A DNA stretch of 64,000 nucleotides from Bryum argenteum (taxonomy: Eukaryota > Streptophyta > Bryopsida > Bryales > Bryaceae). The notes under the pieces are model-generated. The model was given only the letters and a program-made list of their open reading frames with translations. It had not been told where the DNA came from and made no database searches. Location: contig CM073327.1 of the NCBI GenBank assembly GCA_037043015.1, positions 15,482,727 to 15,546,726 of the forward strand, given 5' to 3'. Shown in pieces: positions 44,201 through 56,300 of this stretch (its first letter is position 1; each line of letters opens with the position of its first letter). Both the position numbers and the translations under genes were made by a program.

Positions 44201-47200
44201 GAGAGCTCTCTTGTATGGTGACTTTATGGAGCAAGAGCTGGAGCGCAAGAGCAATCCCGAAGATGATGAGGAGCTGAGCACGGAGGTTTGATCAGCTACC
44301 ACTCTCTGGATGCTATTCTGTTCCTTTTCCCTGGGTTGGTCACGTGTTGACGATGAGCCTCCAGAAAGTAACACCAGAAAATTGAAGTGTTGTTTTTGGA
44401 AGAGAACGTACTTATGCTCGTAATCCAACTTGCAGGAGTTGTTGCAAGCTGTAGTGCCCTTCGAGGTGCTCTCAGACCGAAAAAGGCGGAATTGGAGGTT
44501 CGTTCCACCCGGGCCGGGCGAGAAAAAAATCCCCAAAGTGGTCCGGGATGCAGCAGTTGCTCTGGCTGCACTAAGTGCATGTGAGGAGGCACTTGAGCGC
44601 GAGCTTCTTATTGCTACTTCGTAAGTGCTCTTTTCTATCATATGTTTGATACTAGCTTCATCTTTCGAAAGGCTAATTCATGCACTACCATAACACGTTA
44701 ATACTTGTTACCTAGACCAATCGCTGAGACTCTTCATTTTGGTTAGAGCTTTATATCGAGCATGTTTAAGGTGTAATTATTGTCTTTGTTGTCCGTGAAG
44801 CTTTTCACCTTGTCCGGAAGCTAAACGGCTTTTTGAGAAGTTAGTTTGCTAAGCAGTTCATACCATCATAATTTTAATGTAGGCTCATCACAATTGGAAG
44901 GGATAATGTTTGGAACTGCTGCAAATGGAATCATAGTTTAAATTAGTAAAGGTTGAAATTTGGTAGTATTAATCGTGTGAAAACGAGTCGTGTAGAGTTC
45001 TTGTGTAGATATTGGCACTCTGAAAGTACAGGTGATTCGGTTACTGAATACCTCTTGGTTTTGACTGCAGGTATGTCCCAGGAATGGAAGTTAGACTTTC
45101 AGGTCGATTGAAGAGTCTTTATAGTACTTATTGCAAAGTGAGCACCTCAACCATCTTGATGTGTTCATATACATGTCTGGCTTACTTCTCAGGCTTTAGA
45201 ACCAGATGGCATCTGCTGTGATGTTTTCGTTTATCGTAGGACCTGACTTCAAAGTAGCAAATGCAGTAATTAACAAAAATCAAAAGAAGTGATCCGTGAG
45301 TTCTTTGGAGCAGATGAGACGAAAAGGTGTAGGAGTGGATCAGATTTTCGATGCAAGGGCACTACGGGTTGTAATTGGTGATGGGGATGGCAAGCTTCAC
45401 GTTGCTGCGGTAGAGGGCTGTTACAACCTTCTCAGCGTTGTACACAGGTGCGTGTACTTCAAGATACATATTCAAAAATCTAATCAGGTTTACAACAACA
45501 TCATTCACAATGTGTAGTATTTCTGGATGAAGTTTATGCAATCATAACATCGTGCGCACCAACATATCGATAATGCTTTCAGCAACGAGATATCGGTTTT
45601 ACACTTTGAAGGGCCCGCATCGTTTTTGCTTGATTACCGCATTGAACTTAAGTGGGTAGAATCCTATCTTAAGAATAGAACTGTAGTATTCAAGGATGCC
45701 AGAAGCTAGCAATTCATCAGTAACATTACCGTGGTGCATCGCAGTCTATGGAAGCCTGTTGGTGGGGAGTTCGATGACTACATTTTGAATCCGAAACCAA
45801 GTGCTTACCAGGTAGAATTGCTACTGAACTGCCATGATTTCTTCTCTTTCAAGTTAATTGTTTCATGATTTTTAAATATTCGAGAGATTTTCTGACTCAA
45901 CCGTACCTCCACTTCATCAGTCTTTGCACACTGCAGTGACTGGCCCCGACGGTGCACCTTTGGAAGTTCAAATACGGACCAGGGTAGGCCACATTCGCCG
46001 TTCTGGAGTCTGACTCAATTTCAATTATTATATAAGTAGCTTGTCATTTTTTTTGTCAAATAATTTACCTTGGAACCACCGTCGAGATTCTTTTGAGCCT
46101 GTAGTCACTTGATCAAAAAGCTCAGTATGTATCCCAATCAGTCGGTACTTAAAAACTTGTGTTTGATATGTCTACGAAATGAGACATTATTCAACAGAAA
46201 TAGTTTGCTACTCGATGACATGGTGTTTTAAGTAAGCCTTGATTCAAGAAAATCTGACGAATATGTTGGTTTGTGGTTCGAAGGGAATGCACGAACACGC
46301 AGAATTTGGTCACGCTGCACACTGGATGTACAAAGACGGTGACACCATAGTCAATTTCACACCAATGGGATCTCCTCCGAATTTGCTCATGCCGAATACT
46401 ACTACTGCCGGTGATACGAGTGATGATGAAGAAGGGGACTCAGATCCAGAGGAGGAGCATCATCATCCACAGTACCCTCTTCAAGACCTTTTTATCAAAT
46501 CTTCGCCTATGAGACCCGTGCACCCGGGTCACCCTGCATTACGAGTCGAAGATGGGAGACTTCTCGCAGCTGTCATCGTGGGGTATGTCCTTGTCATTGA
46601 TGCGAAAGTGAAAGAACAGGGTCTTTCTGATGTTCAGGATCCCCTGATTGTTCAAGAAATGAACCAGTCTTTCCTGACTGAGGTGTAAGCAGTAGTCTTC
46701 GATTTAGTTTAACCTACAACATTATGATATTTACACATAGAGCTTGAAATTGCCATTTACAGTGTATTTGCAAATAAGTGAATCCTTATATAATGTGAGC
46801 TTAGAATTCTCATATAATGCATTTCCATTATTCTCAGGGTGATGGACGAAGGAAAGGAGCTGTTGGTAGCTGCCAGCTTCGCCCTCCACGCACGGGAGGC
46901 AGTAGCTGCTGGGCGGTTCGGGAATCAAAGAAAGCGGTGGTTAACCTATTGTCGTCTTTACAAGAAGGTCCCTTGAGGCTGCAATTACATACATTTCTAT
47001 GTTCTGGATGTATTAAATTACTTCCACAGTGTGATGAAGAAATCCTATCTTATTCATGTGGTGATGTTATATAGGTTGCGGATCAGTGGTGGTTTGCGCC
47101 GGGACATGGCGACTGGAGCACTTGCTTGGAAAAGTATACTTTATGCCGAGATGGATTGTATCACAAGGTTTGTGTGTGAATTCAAAACCTGAGTTTGTAA

Positions 47201-48210
47201 TCAAAATCTTTTCCAATGCTCTTGAGCATATATGTCGTATTTTTTATCTGAACAGTTTTCAAACCTTCGTTTGCCGACATTGTTCAAGCATTTTACTGTA
47301 CTAAGACGATGTGGTGGTCTACGCTTGCTGGTTGAGCAGCAAGACCAGTTCGACAGGTCGCTCCCCACGTTCATTCAGCTGCTGGATCTAAGCGACTCGG
47401 AGAGAGATGATTACTGGAAAGTTATGGGCATGGTGGAGCAAGGAGAGGAGGTAGACTTGTTTGTGGATGACCCCACTGACAATGAGCGCAATGCCCTCGG
47501 CTCTGGATCATCCACTACCACTCGCCTGAACAACAAGGTATCGTCGATCTATCTCTTCAAGCTCCCAAATAAAGTTCTGCTCACACTTCCTACATCAGAA
47601 CGACGAACGATTTTAGACCCCAATTGCTATCCCTCTTCAGAACAAGTCCACACGTTGCACTCACGGCAAATTTCCATGCACTGTCGAAGCATGGCATTGT
47701 TGAGTAAATAAGCCGTTTTCCTGTTGGAGCGACACATCTCCCTACAAATGCTAATCGACCCGGTTCGGACTTCTCTCTCCATTAGGGGTTTGACACAATC
47801 GGGATTCCTTGCAAAGGATTTCAAGGAAGGTTCGGGTCTGCATGATTTGATACTGCAGTTGACATTATTTGTGTATTGAGATCAAGAGGTGGGTTGGAGT
47901 GCAGGTGAAGTTGCTGCGGTCCATGCTGCAATGGGAGCAAGAGCTACGCCACGAAGTGGCTCCGGATGGGTCTGTAACGATCTTGAACCCAGACCACCCT
48001 GATTCCGCGGCATTGGTGGAAGTTCTGGTTATCAGTTGGCCAGACGGTGACATCATGCGTATGCCCGCTGGGAGCACAGCAGCGGACTTAGCAAGACGGA
48101 TGGGCATGGACGGGGAAATTGTGTTCGTCAATCATCAACCTGCTCTTCCGCACACCAAACTTCGAGATGGCGATCTCGTTGAAACTCGGACTCACGTCCC
48201 TTCTCATTAG
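41248..48210 (+). CDS. RSH: RelA/SpoT homologue (RSH), HD + synthetase + TGS-like, 891 aa
   Basis: Eighteen exons join in phase: 41248-41560, 42342-42403, 42871-43005, 43100-43240, 43359-43430, 43606-43700, 43847-43979, 44103-44285, 44436-44620, 45071-45137, 45314-45447, 45745-45811, 45921-45983, 46284-46582, 46838-46967, 47075-47167, 47340-47537, 47905-48210. RSH enzymes make and hydrolyse (p)ppGpp, mainly in plastids. Order: hydrophobic segment IVLRVALATVTQVAVTAAV (about residues 65-83), HD hydrolase (GVLHDVIDDT, HNMRTIHALP), synthetase (LSGRLKSLYSTY, FDARALRVV, DDYILNPKPSAYQSLHT, EVQIRT, MHEHAEFGHAAHWMYK), acidic linker, plant-specific block (ADQWWFAPGHGDWSTC), TGS-like end (GSTAADLARRMG, LRDGDLVETRT). 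It differs from the RSH2/3 gene at 59010-61964; whether it equals angiosperm RSH1 is unsettled. ATG 41248 is the first in frame. Confidence 0.95.
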
Positions 48211-48745
48211 TAAGGTCAGCACCTTTATCTTCTTTAGGACTTGTTGGCGATACTCAGAGTTTGCACATGATTGAATGACATAAGGAAGTCCGTTTGTATC
48301 CAATATGGTCTGTTTTCACAGTATTATTACTGTAGTTGGTGATAGTGGTGTTCCTCAAATATATGGGGCTTCTCGTTCACGTCCTCATCTTATTTTGTGT
48401 GAACCTTGCTCATCAAATTCTTCGACTTTCGCAAGTTTGAAACTTTTGCATGTTGTAACGCTGAAGCAAGGTCTTTTTGAGTCTTTTTTCGTATCGCTTC
48501 TTTGATACCAAGTGTATTGAGACCTTTGCTCATAGGTACATATTGAAAATGGGGATGCATACCAACTGACCAAGTGATCAAAACGGGTCGCGTGTCGAGA
48601 TCGAAGGAGACATTCTTCACGCATACACCATGATGAAGACTACGAAGACCCTAGAAAGTAAAAGAAAATCCATTGACGAACGATTCTTTGACGATTGATA
48701 ATCGGGAAGCAACAACTGAACTCATTATGTAAGCCACAACCAAGC

Positions 48746-48864
48746 CTTCATCAAGTTGTACCAGTTGGGTGCTTCATCAAGTTGTACCAGTTGGGTGCTT
48801 CATCAAGTTGTACCAGTTGGGTGCTTCATCAAGTTGTACCAGTTGGGTGGTGGTGGTGGTGGTG
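48746..48864 (+). repeat. 26-bp tandem repeat, four units, then (GGT)n
   Basis: Four identical units beginning CTTCATCAAGTTGTACCAGT run into a (GGT)n tract. The array lies about 540 bases downstream of the RSH stop codon, possibly in its 3' untranslated region. Confidence 0.95.
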
Positions 48865-50255
48865 CTGCTTTTTTGTATATTACTCTCGATGTGGGGAGGG
48901 TGGTTTTTTAGCCTGTCTCCTTAGTTTCACTGTAACTAGTAATGTACCTGTCTGTTATATTTGCTCATCTGTTAGCCTAGAAACGACCACTTTCGAGGTT
49001 TAGACTGTGACAGTCTGGTGAGTGCTCTTTCTCTCCTTGATGTATATATACATATGACAAGGTGATAGTAAATGATGTAGAGCCACTGGTCTAGAAAGAC
49101 TTGTTCTTTTGTCCTTGTTATAAAAATAAAAAGTTAAAAACATTTTTCCAATTTTGGCTTCATTTGTTCCTGTGGCGTGTTATGCTGAGATTTTCTTTGT
49201 GCTATTATTTGAAAGTTTACTGGTGATGGGAGATCACCAACCGAGGATATCATATAATCTAGTACTCTACTAGAGTTCGCCACTACCGTATATAAGCTAT
49301 TTTCCAAGTACACCTGATGACAAAAGTGGGATTTTGGGGGGGGGGGGGAGGAAATTCTATGGCTTGATGGCACGAGGTCGGCAATGCTTTCCAAAGAAAG
49401 ACATTCGAACAGAGTTTGGGTCGGCAGGTATATTCCTCGCCCCCCCCCCTAGGAATGAATCTATTTTAAACTTTTTGACAAGTAGAATAACCCACCCCCT
49501 CATAATGTGGAAATGAGCCCCCAATTTTAAGCTTAGGAGAATGTTAAAGTGGAATCTCACCAATGGCCACGATTCCACGATGGCCTTTTTGTTTCTATAT
49601 CTGTTACGGGAGCTTCAAAAAAGAATATAGTGATTTGAATCATGTAAGCCCATTTCCATCCATTCTCCTCAAATCTTCTGAGAGAATAATAAATTCATAG
49701 TAGTGTAAACCGGCTCCTAGCATTATTTACTGAAGTTAACATTACATTATTCCTTACATTTTTTGGAATTTTATTCTTTAGAATGCATCACAGATTGAGG
49801 ATTATCACCTTGCATTGAAAGTAGGCAGGCAAAAGATACGATAAATGAGCTTCTTTTACTTTGCGAGTTAAAAGAGTAAATAAATTAGTTGCCTCATTGA
49901 TAGCATCCAAATTGGATGGAACTACTAAGGTGTCAAATGTGTGCCTCTTGTCACTTTTAGCGGAAAAGAAGCAGAGGTACGAATAGTCTGTTCCTTCACA
50001 CAGTTCGTGCTTGGAAACAAATCCATGGCCAAACCTTGTGAAGCCATAGTCCCACCTCGATGACATTGATTGACAAGCCATGGAAAAGAAAAATGGCACG
50101 GCAAAATAATTTAAAAAAATAAATAAATACAAAAAAAATTTAAAAAATAAATTGATACTTTGAAATTGTATATAATTGTTGACATCTTATACTATCTCCC
50201 AAAATCTCGTTTACGCCCTAAGATGCGGCCCGCACGCGGGAATATGCGGAGAAGA
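48865..50255. other. Intergenic DNA, no gene seen
   Basis: No gene recognised. A nine-base or longer G run occurs near 49337-49348 and a C run near 49439-49448. Confidence 0.5.
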
Positions 50256-50390
50256 GGGGTCCAGCTGGAGGGTCTTGGGGGCGGGGGTCTTGGGAGCAAG
50301 GGTCTTGGGGAGGGGGTCTTGCAGAGGGGGTCTTGAGGCGGGGGTCTTGGGGTCGTGGAGGCTGGGGTCTTGGGGGAGTCTTGGAGGGAG
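50256..50390 (+). repeat. G-rich GGGGGTCTTG repeat tract
   Basis: At least eight runs of three or more G separated by short TCTTG spacers make this strand strongly G-quadruplex-prone. Open frames through it are compositional artefacts. Confidence 0.85.
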
Positions 50391-51422
50391 GAGATATAAC
50401 CCGTACGGTTTGTAACTGCTTCCTTCGCTCAGTAACTAGAAGTGGGCAGGGGCTGGAGGCTCTCTCATGAAATAAAAATTACAAAATAAAGCGCATATAT
50501 GGGTCCTCGTGGCACCCCTCAAGGGGGTCCATGTGGCAATAAAAGCCCATTAGATCAATTTATTAATGTTGCTGCACAGTGAAAGTCACTATGCAGCAAC
50601 ATCTCAAGCAGTTTACAATTCGCTGTGTATACCTTCTAAAATGCCTGGGTAAGTGGTATTTGGCGTCCGATAATGAATCCTTGGCTGCTGAGTCTTGTCG
50701 ATGGTGTGTCCCCCTCGCCACCCATGCCCCAATGCACAGTCGCACGATACTCCCTTCCTTCCTCTGTAGCTCACCTGATTGGTCAAGAAAGGTACAGATT
50801 TTGTAGATGTTGCCTTGACCCGTCAAGCAACATCATACTGTATTGGTGTAAGAACCACTTCATTTCCCGAGCCTAGCTTCTTCCCGTTTGTTGCCGCGAA
50901 CCTTCACCTATGATAATCAATTGATTTGGAGACCCCAAGGTTTTCAAGATGGTGTCTTCCGAGTACACATACAACAGTGGATTAATATTTGTAGTTTCGA
51001 GCAGATTGCATGAAGGGTGTCATACAAGTACACATGAAATATTAGATCTTGTTTGTAATTTCTGACAAAATTTTGGTAAGGTGAGTACAACCAAGAACAT
51101 CTTGTCCGCCAATGTTCAAATAAAGTTTTTCTTTTCCTCACACTTCAATACTCTTGCATGCAATATCCAAATAAGAGCATAGCCATCCATCTCTTGAACC
51201 TACCATAGCCTTGCAGTACTGTAACCCTCAGCCCGTGTCATCCTTACGGAATCGAGAACTCCCATTGGCCAAGAGCAGCACAGTTACTCGCAGTAACCTT
51301 GCGATCATGATTGCTGGATGAAACGTCATGATTTCTAGATGAAAAATCGTGAGTTCTAGATGAAAAAAGAATTTAATCATGGATGTTGAGCGGAATCCAT
51401 CCATTGGCTGAGGGTTACGTAA
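50391..51422. other. Intergenic DNA, no gene seen
   Basis: Nothing supported. Short TTCTAGATGAAAAA repeats occur near 51332-51365. Confidence 0.45.
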
Positions 51423-51517
51423 GGTAACCAGCGAGAAGAGGCTGGTTACCGGGAGAAAGATTCGTCGCTCCCGCGACTCATCTTTCTCCGGTAACCAGCC
51501 TCTTCTCGCTGGTTACC
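51423..51517. repeat. Long inverted repeat, 37/38-base arms, 20-base loop
   Basis: The arm at 51423-51460 (starting GGTAACCAGCGAGAAGAGG) is the reverse complement of 51481-51517, with a single bulged base. The arm itself contains a nested near-palindrome (GGTAACCAGC...GCTGGTTACC), so several cruciform foldings are possible. It could be a foldback-type MITE core or a small-RNA precursor. Confidence 0.92.
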
Positions 51518-52250
51518 TAATACGTAGCAACCAACCACGAAAAAGTGGATGTCGGAGCACACCTACGCAAACTTGAGGCAAGCTAAAACATGCATATGGA
51601 GGGAGATGGAGAGGTATTCAATGTTACAAAGTATTATCAAGTGGGTGCACAACAAAGCAGGGGTAGCGGAGGCCTTTCTTCCTTTGAGTGGCCTCTGCGA
51701 GTGATTTCGCCACTTACATTAACTGGTGGTTAGCGTTCGCGAAATAATTTCATACTTACCGGCTAATATCCTCTAGATTCCCATGTCCGGTCAATTTTTC
51801 CTGAAACTATTCCGGCAAGTTCCTCATTGTATACTGAGAATATAAAATCTCTTGTGAATTTCATCCGTTTTTTTAGCAGGTGGTTTCAAGAATCAAGGTA
51901 GACAATGGTAGACAATTAACGTGCATCTCCTTAAATTGCCCACTCTAGATTCTTGCTTACTTTCTAGATTTCATGTAAAAGGATGTACCTCATGTGCACA
52001 TGGAACATGTGAACGGTTTTAGGTACATGTCACTTCTAATTTTTATCGTTATTTTTATAAGGACTTATAAAGTATTACAAAAATATAAAAACTTCTTCAT
52101 TTCTTCGTATCTATGATTGAAAAATATCGATTCACATATTCCAAGTTTCCAACTATAGTGTAGTCTTTAAATGCACGGTTTAAAAAGTGCCTAGCCGTCG
52201 GTTTTTCCCGATCATTGAACTAGTGGCAGTGCTCTAATGGGAAAGAATGT
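51518..52250. other. Intergenic DNA, no gene seen
   Basis: Nothing supported. Confidence 0.45.
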
Positions 52251-53107
52251 TCAGAAATGGAGGTGGGGTTGAAAATAGGGGAGTGTAGAAGAAAGCGGGC
52301 CAAAGACACCTTTTAGCTCCGCTGTCAGTTTTGGCCACTTCGGAGATCCTTCGGTCCTCCATTTGTGCCACTCCAAATTGGGCTCCCTACAATTCCTCCT
52401 CCGCCACAAAGACCTTTGCCTGCATTCCCTGAACGAAAACGGAAACAAATCACTTATTCATGTCCTATCTTCAAGAAAGAAAATGCAACTTTCACTGGAA
52501 TCAATGTAAATTAGCAATTAAGTAATCACGAATCACGTAGCCTCCCTGATGTACCGGCGAGCCAGAAGAGCCTCCAGGAGGATAGGTTACTCAAGCATCC
52601 ACTCAGAAAAAACGATGACAAAGAATATGGAGATTCTGTACTGGCGCAGATGCGTATCGACAATACATTAATTGATTGGGGAGAATAAGATTCGGGAAAA
52701 TTAGAAAAGGAGCACTCGTAACCTTCTTGAAGACCGGTATGCATAAATAGAGTGTTTCTTCGACCTTGAAGAAAGGAAATTGTAAATGGAGGGAACAATA
52801 AATACAGACTTATCTAAGTAGGTACCACTCAATCCAATGGATATAAAATACTCCTTATTAGTAAACAAACCATCTTGTACTTGTGTACTTCCTCACCAAT
52901 GAAATAAAATACAACTATGGACTTATCCCATGCACCACTCAGTCTGACACAACTTACCATGACAAGTGAAAAATAGCACGAAAGCTCTGGAGGTTGGGTC
53001 AAGTGTCCTTGCCAGAGGAGATTTACATATGTTTGTTCACCAGTAGTGTACTCTAAAGCTGGAAAAACACCCCACTTTTCAGATGCGTACGTGCAGGAAC
53101 TGGCCAT
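52251..53107 (-). CDS. Candidate small multi-exon gene, unknown product
   Basis: A first exon (53107-52958) encodes a plausible 50-residue start, MASSCTYASEKWGVFPALEY onward to ELSCYFSLVM, followed by a strong GTAAGT donor. A second exon from 52764 (VEETLYLCIPVFKK, donor GTTACG near 52723) joins in phase. Further candidate exons are ALLARRYIREA (around 52575-52542) and a last exon near 52420-52251. No family is recognised, and the 3' exon choice is uncertain. Its start lies 209 bases from the start of the plus-strand gene at 53317, so the two may share a divergent promoter. Confidence 0.35.
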
Positions 53108-53316
53108 GAAAAGTGGAGCGGTCTCCGAAAGAATCAGGAGTAAATGAAGCTCAGGTCAGATCGAATGTGGCCATGGGCACCCAGCTAGAGTAGCAACGCT
53201 CGAAATTCACTGTCAAAGCGTGCACGGTGTGCTCCGATCGATCGATAGGGCGGTGATCAATCGATAGCTAGCGGCGTTGTCCAGAGTGGTCAGTTGGAGT
53301 TTGGAGCAGTGGAGTG
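53108..53316. promoter_or_regulatory. Putative divergent promoter region
   Basis: This 209-base gap lies between two divergently oriented starts (a candidate gene at 53107 minus and the SAM/peroxiredoxin-like gene at 53317 plus). It includes GATCGATCGATAGG and a related ATCAATCGATAGCTAGC nearby. There is no TATA box in the usual place. Inferred from position only. Confidence 0.3.
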
Positions 53317-56300
53317 ATGGCGTCGTTCGTGTTGGAGGAGTTTGTGGGGAATGGCGTGCTTCGTGACCAGATGGATAGCTTGACGGCCGATGGGTGGAGC
53401 GACGTACCCACTCTCAAGATGATGAGCAAGGACGATATGGATACGCTGCAGCTCAGCCAGCTACAACGGGTACGTACGTACGCACCATTGATTCCTTACG
53501 GGTTTCGATCATTCGCTTTTCATGAGCTTCTAGCTAGCTCAGACCATTACAATGTCATCGGAATCGAAGCTAAGACAGGAAATGAAACAAGGCTCTGCAT
53601 TGTGGTACGTTTGTGATACTCGATCGAAGCTTGATCGGACAACGGTCTCAAATTGAAGCGTAGTCAGAGGAATCGAGAATGACGGTCGCTGTTTCCTGTC
53701 TCGGCGGACCGGGTGCTGTTTTCATAAGTATTCCTCCTATTCGATCGTCTTCTCCCGATCGTAGTTCCCCGGTTCGCGTTTAATCGATAGCGTGGGTCGA
53801 AGCTGACGATTTATGAGAGCTACGAAGTGGTAGTAGATGATTTCTAGCTTTCGATCTTTTTCCAAGTGGTGGGGCCGATCGCACAAAAGCTATCGTCGTT
53901 ACCCATCTTGAAATGGTCATGATCCGTGCTTCAGAAGCTCGACGTCGTTTGATCTCATGATTGTGCATATGCAAGCTCGGAAGGACCATACGCTCTAAAA
54001 GGCTCTCACTAGTGCAAAAAATTAATGGTTGATTTTCAGTCTCCTGTAGTGTTTGGAATTCTCCACATTGTGTATCAACAACCTTGGGTTCTTCCCACTA
54101 GTGTCTGAAAGTGGATTTGAACGATCGGCATGCTCTCGACTTCGTGAGACCCGGCCTAGTAGGTCGACGTGCTTAACTCTTCTGTATGATACTAAAAAGT
54201 CCGTGCAATGAGGAGATGGACAGTGGTGCCTGTCAAATTAGCATCCTGGTGGCAGCACCGTTGATACTGCGACAATGGCTTCAGATGATAATTCACCCGG
54301 ATGGCATGATACTGTGACAACGGCTTAGCATCTTCAGTAGAGGAAGATGATTTGTTCGTAGCGGCAATCGAGAGAAGCTTCAAGGAGTAAGTTGTGTGAG
54401 TGTGGGTGTGCAGGACGCATTGGAGCTCCGAACCTACCTGCACGACAGGCACCTGATGGCACACGCGGACGTGCTAGAAGCCTCAGGGAAGAACCTGGCG
54501 GAGCTCCTAACGACCAGCCCCACGGAACTGACCACGGAGTACAAGATGCGGCGAGGTCACGTGGCCAGGTTTCTGGACCGAGGCAGCGCGTGCGGCGTTC
54601 AGATGCCGAGCAACCTGGTGCTTCCCGCACGTCAAGTCACGGCCTCCCATCGCAAGAAACCTGCGGGGTCCACTATTCCACTCGTGTCCGACTTCGAGTT
54701 ATCTGTCCCGTCCACGCCCAAAGTGAAACTGCCGAGGCAGTTCAACCATGTCGACATGTCGCCGCACAACTCCAGCTTCATCTCCCGGATGGGCAGTGTC
54801 GATGGGGCTAGTCGCCCCTCATCATTCCTCAGCGAACCTGGTATGGCTTGATCGCACTCTCCTTCATAGCAGTCCTAGAGTTAATTGAATTCATGCGAAA
54901 TCACGTTGTTGCTACTCGATCTGGGGTCTGCCAAGGACCACGAGAAGCAATTTGATCGACATGTTGGATGGAAATCAAGCACTCGGTACTCCTTCTCGTT
55001 AAAGTACTCGGAACTTTTATTGGGCATGGTTTTGTACGATGTTCGGATTGAGCAACATTGCGAAAGACTCTGTAAACCCCCCACATTATGCACTCTAGTA
55101 ATGTACCCAAGCGATTGATATAAAATTCAAACTGATCTATCGAGTTCGAATTAGCATCGCAGTGATGTAGATGATGAATCGATCGATCTTAGTTTTCAGT
55201 CGAAGGTCGATATGTGTTTGACGCTTCGAAATCCGACATGCGTTGAGCGGTACAGCTACCATAACACTACGGTGGAATTTCCAAATGTACCAATGTTGCC
55301 ACCCTGAAATCCGCCAACGTCTGTTACGATCACGAGAGGCAACATGTCGATCTCCAGTAATCTTTGAATGTAGGTGCAGAATCCTCAACCAGTCATTCCT
55401 GTCAAAAGTACTCAAAACCTCTATCAGTCATGGCGTCAACTCTGCTACATCCATGTGAACGACGTGCAATTACAGTTATCTGATCAATTGAAATGGACTT
55501 AGTTCTGATCGATTGGAATGGGAATGGGGGATTTGGGGGTGTGCCTGCAGAGTACAGGTCCCCGATGTTGCTGCGGCCGACGAGTACGGGATCAGCGGCA
55601 GAGGAGGTGATGAGCAAGGGCATATTCTCCAGTCCGCCAGCGGAACCCCGTTGTTGTGGGCTAGTGCGGCTGGGCGGTTTGAGCGACGAGGTGACGCCGC
55701 TGAGCATTCTGGAGAAGATCGAGGTGCAGAGGCTGGCGCCGCCGCACAGCAAGGGCGTCAATCCGTTCCGAGGCGGCAAGGGAGCTCTCACGCCGCTGCC
55801 GCCGCCGTTCAAGGCTTCTGATCTGTGGGCGCACAAACCCACTCTCATTCTTTGCCTACGCCGCCCAGGGTACTCACTCATTCACACTCGGTTACCACTC
55901 TTTTCATCTCACCACTTGTGCTCACCATCAGAATCCGAACTACTCCGAAGATAGATCTTACTTAATAAAGTATCATCAAATTGGTTTGAGGTCCCAGTTT
56001 TGAGAATCCCATGATATAGCAAGGCTGTATGTGTAAGTTTGATTCGATGTGCAGATGTGTGATGTGTCGTGCGGAGGCTCATCAGTTGTACACCAGGAAG
56101 CCCATATTCGACGCAATGGGCATCCAAATGGTTGTCTGCCTCAATGAACACATTGACGCCGAGGTACTATCATCCATTCATCATAATGGGAATATTAAAT
56201 TAACAATTCAATGACAGTTGAGCTTGAGTCGAGCTAAATGTACGCATAGATTGAGTACTTCACTTGAACTGGACAAAAAATTCAGTCAATGACATTTTCA

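Noticed and set aside
44054..44641. 195-residue minus-strand frame
   Set aside because: Antisense to RSH exons 8 and 9, whose sense translation matches the family exactly.
55402..55881. 159-residue minus-strand frame
   Set aside because: Shadow of exon 3 of the SAM/PRXL2 gene; lacks any feature of its own.
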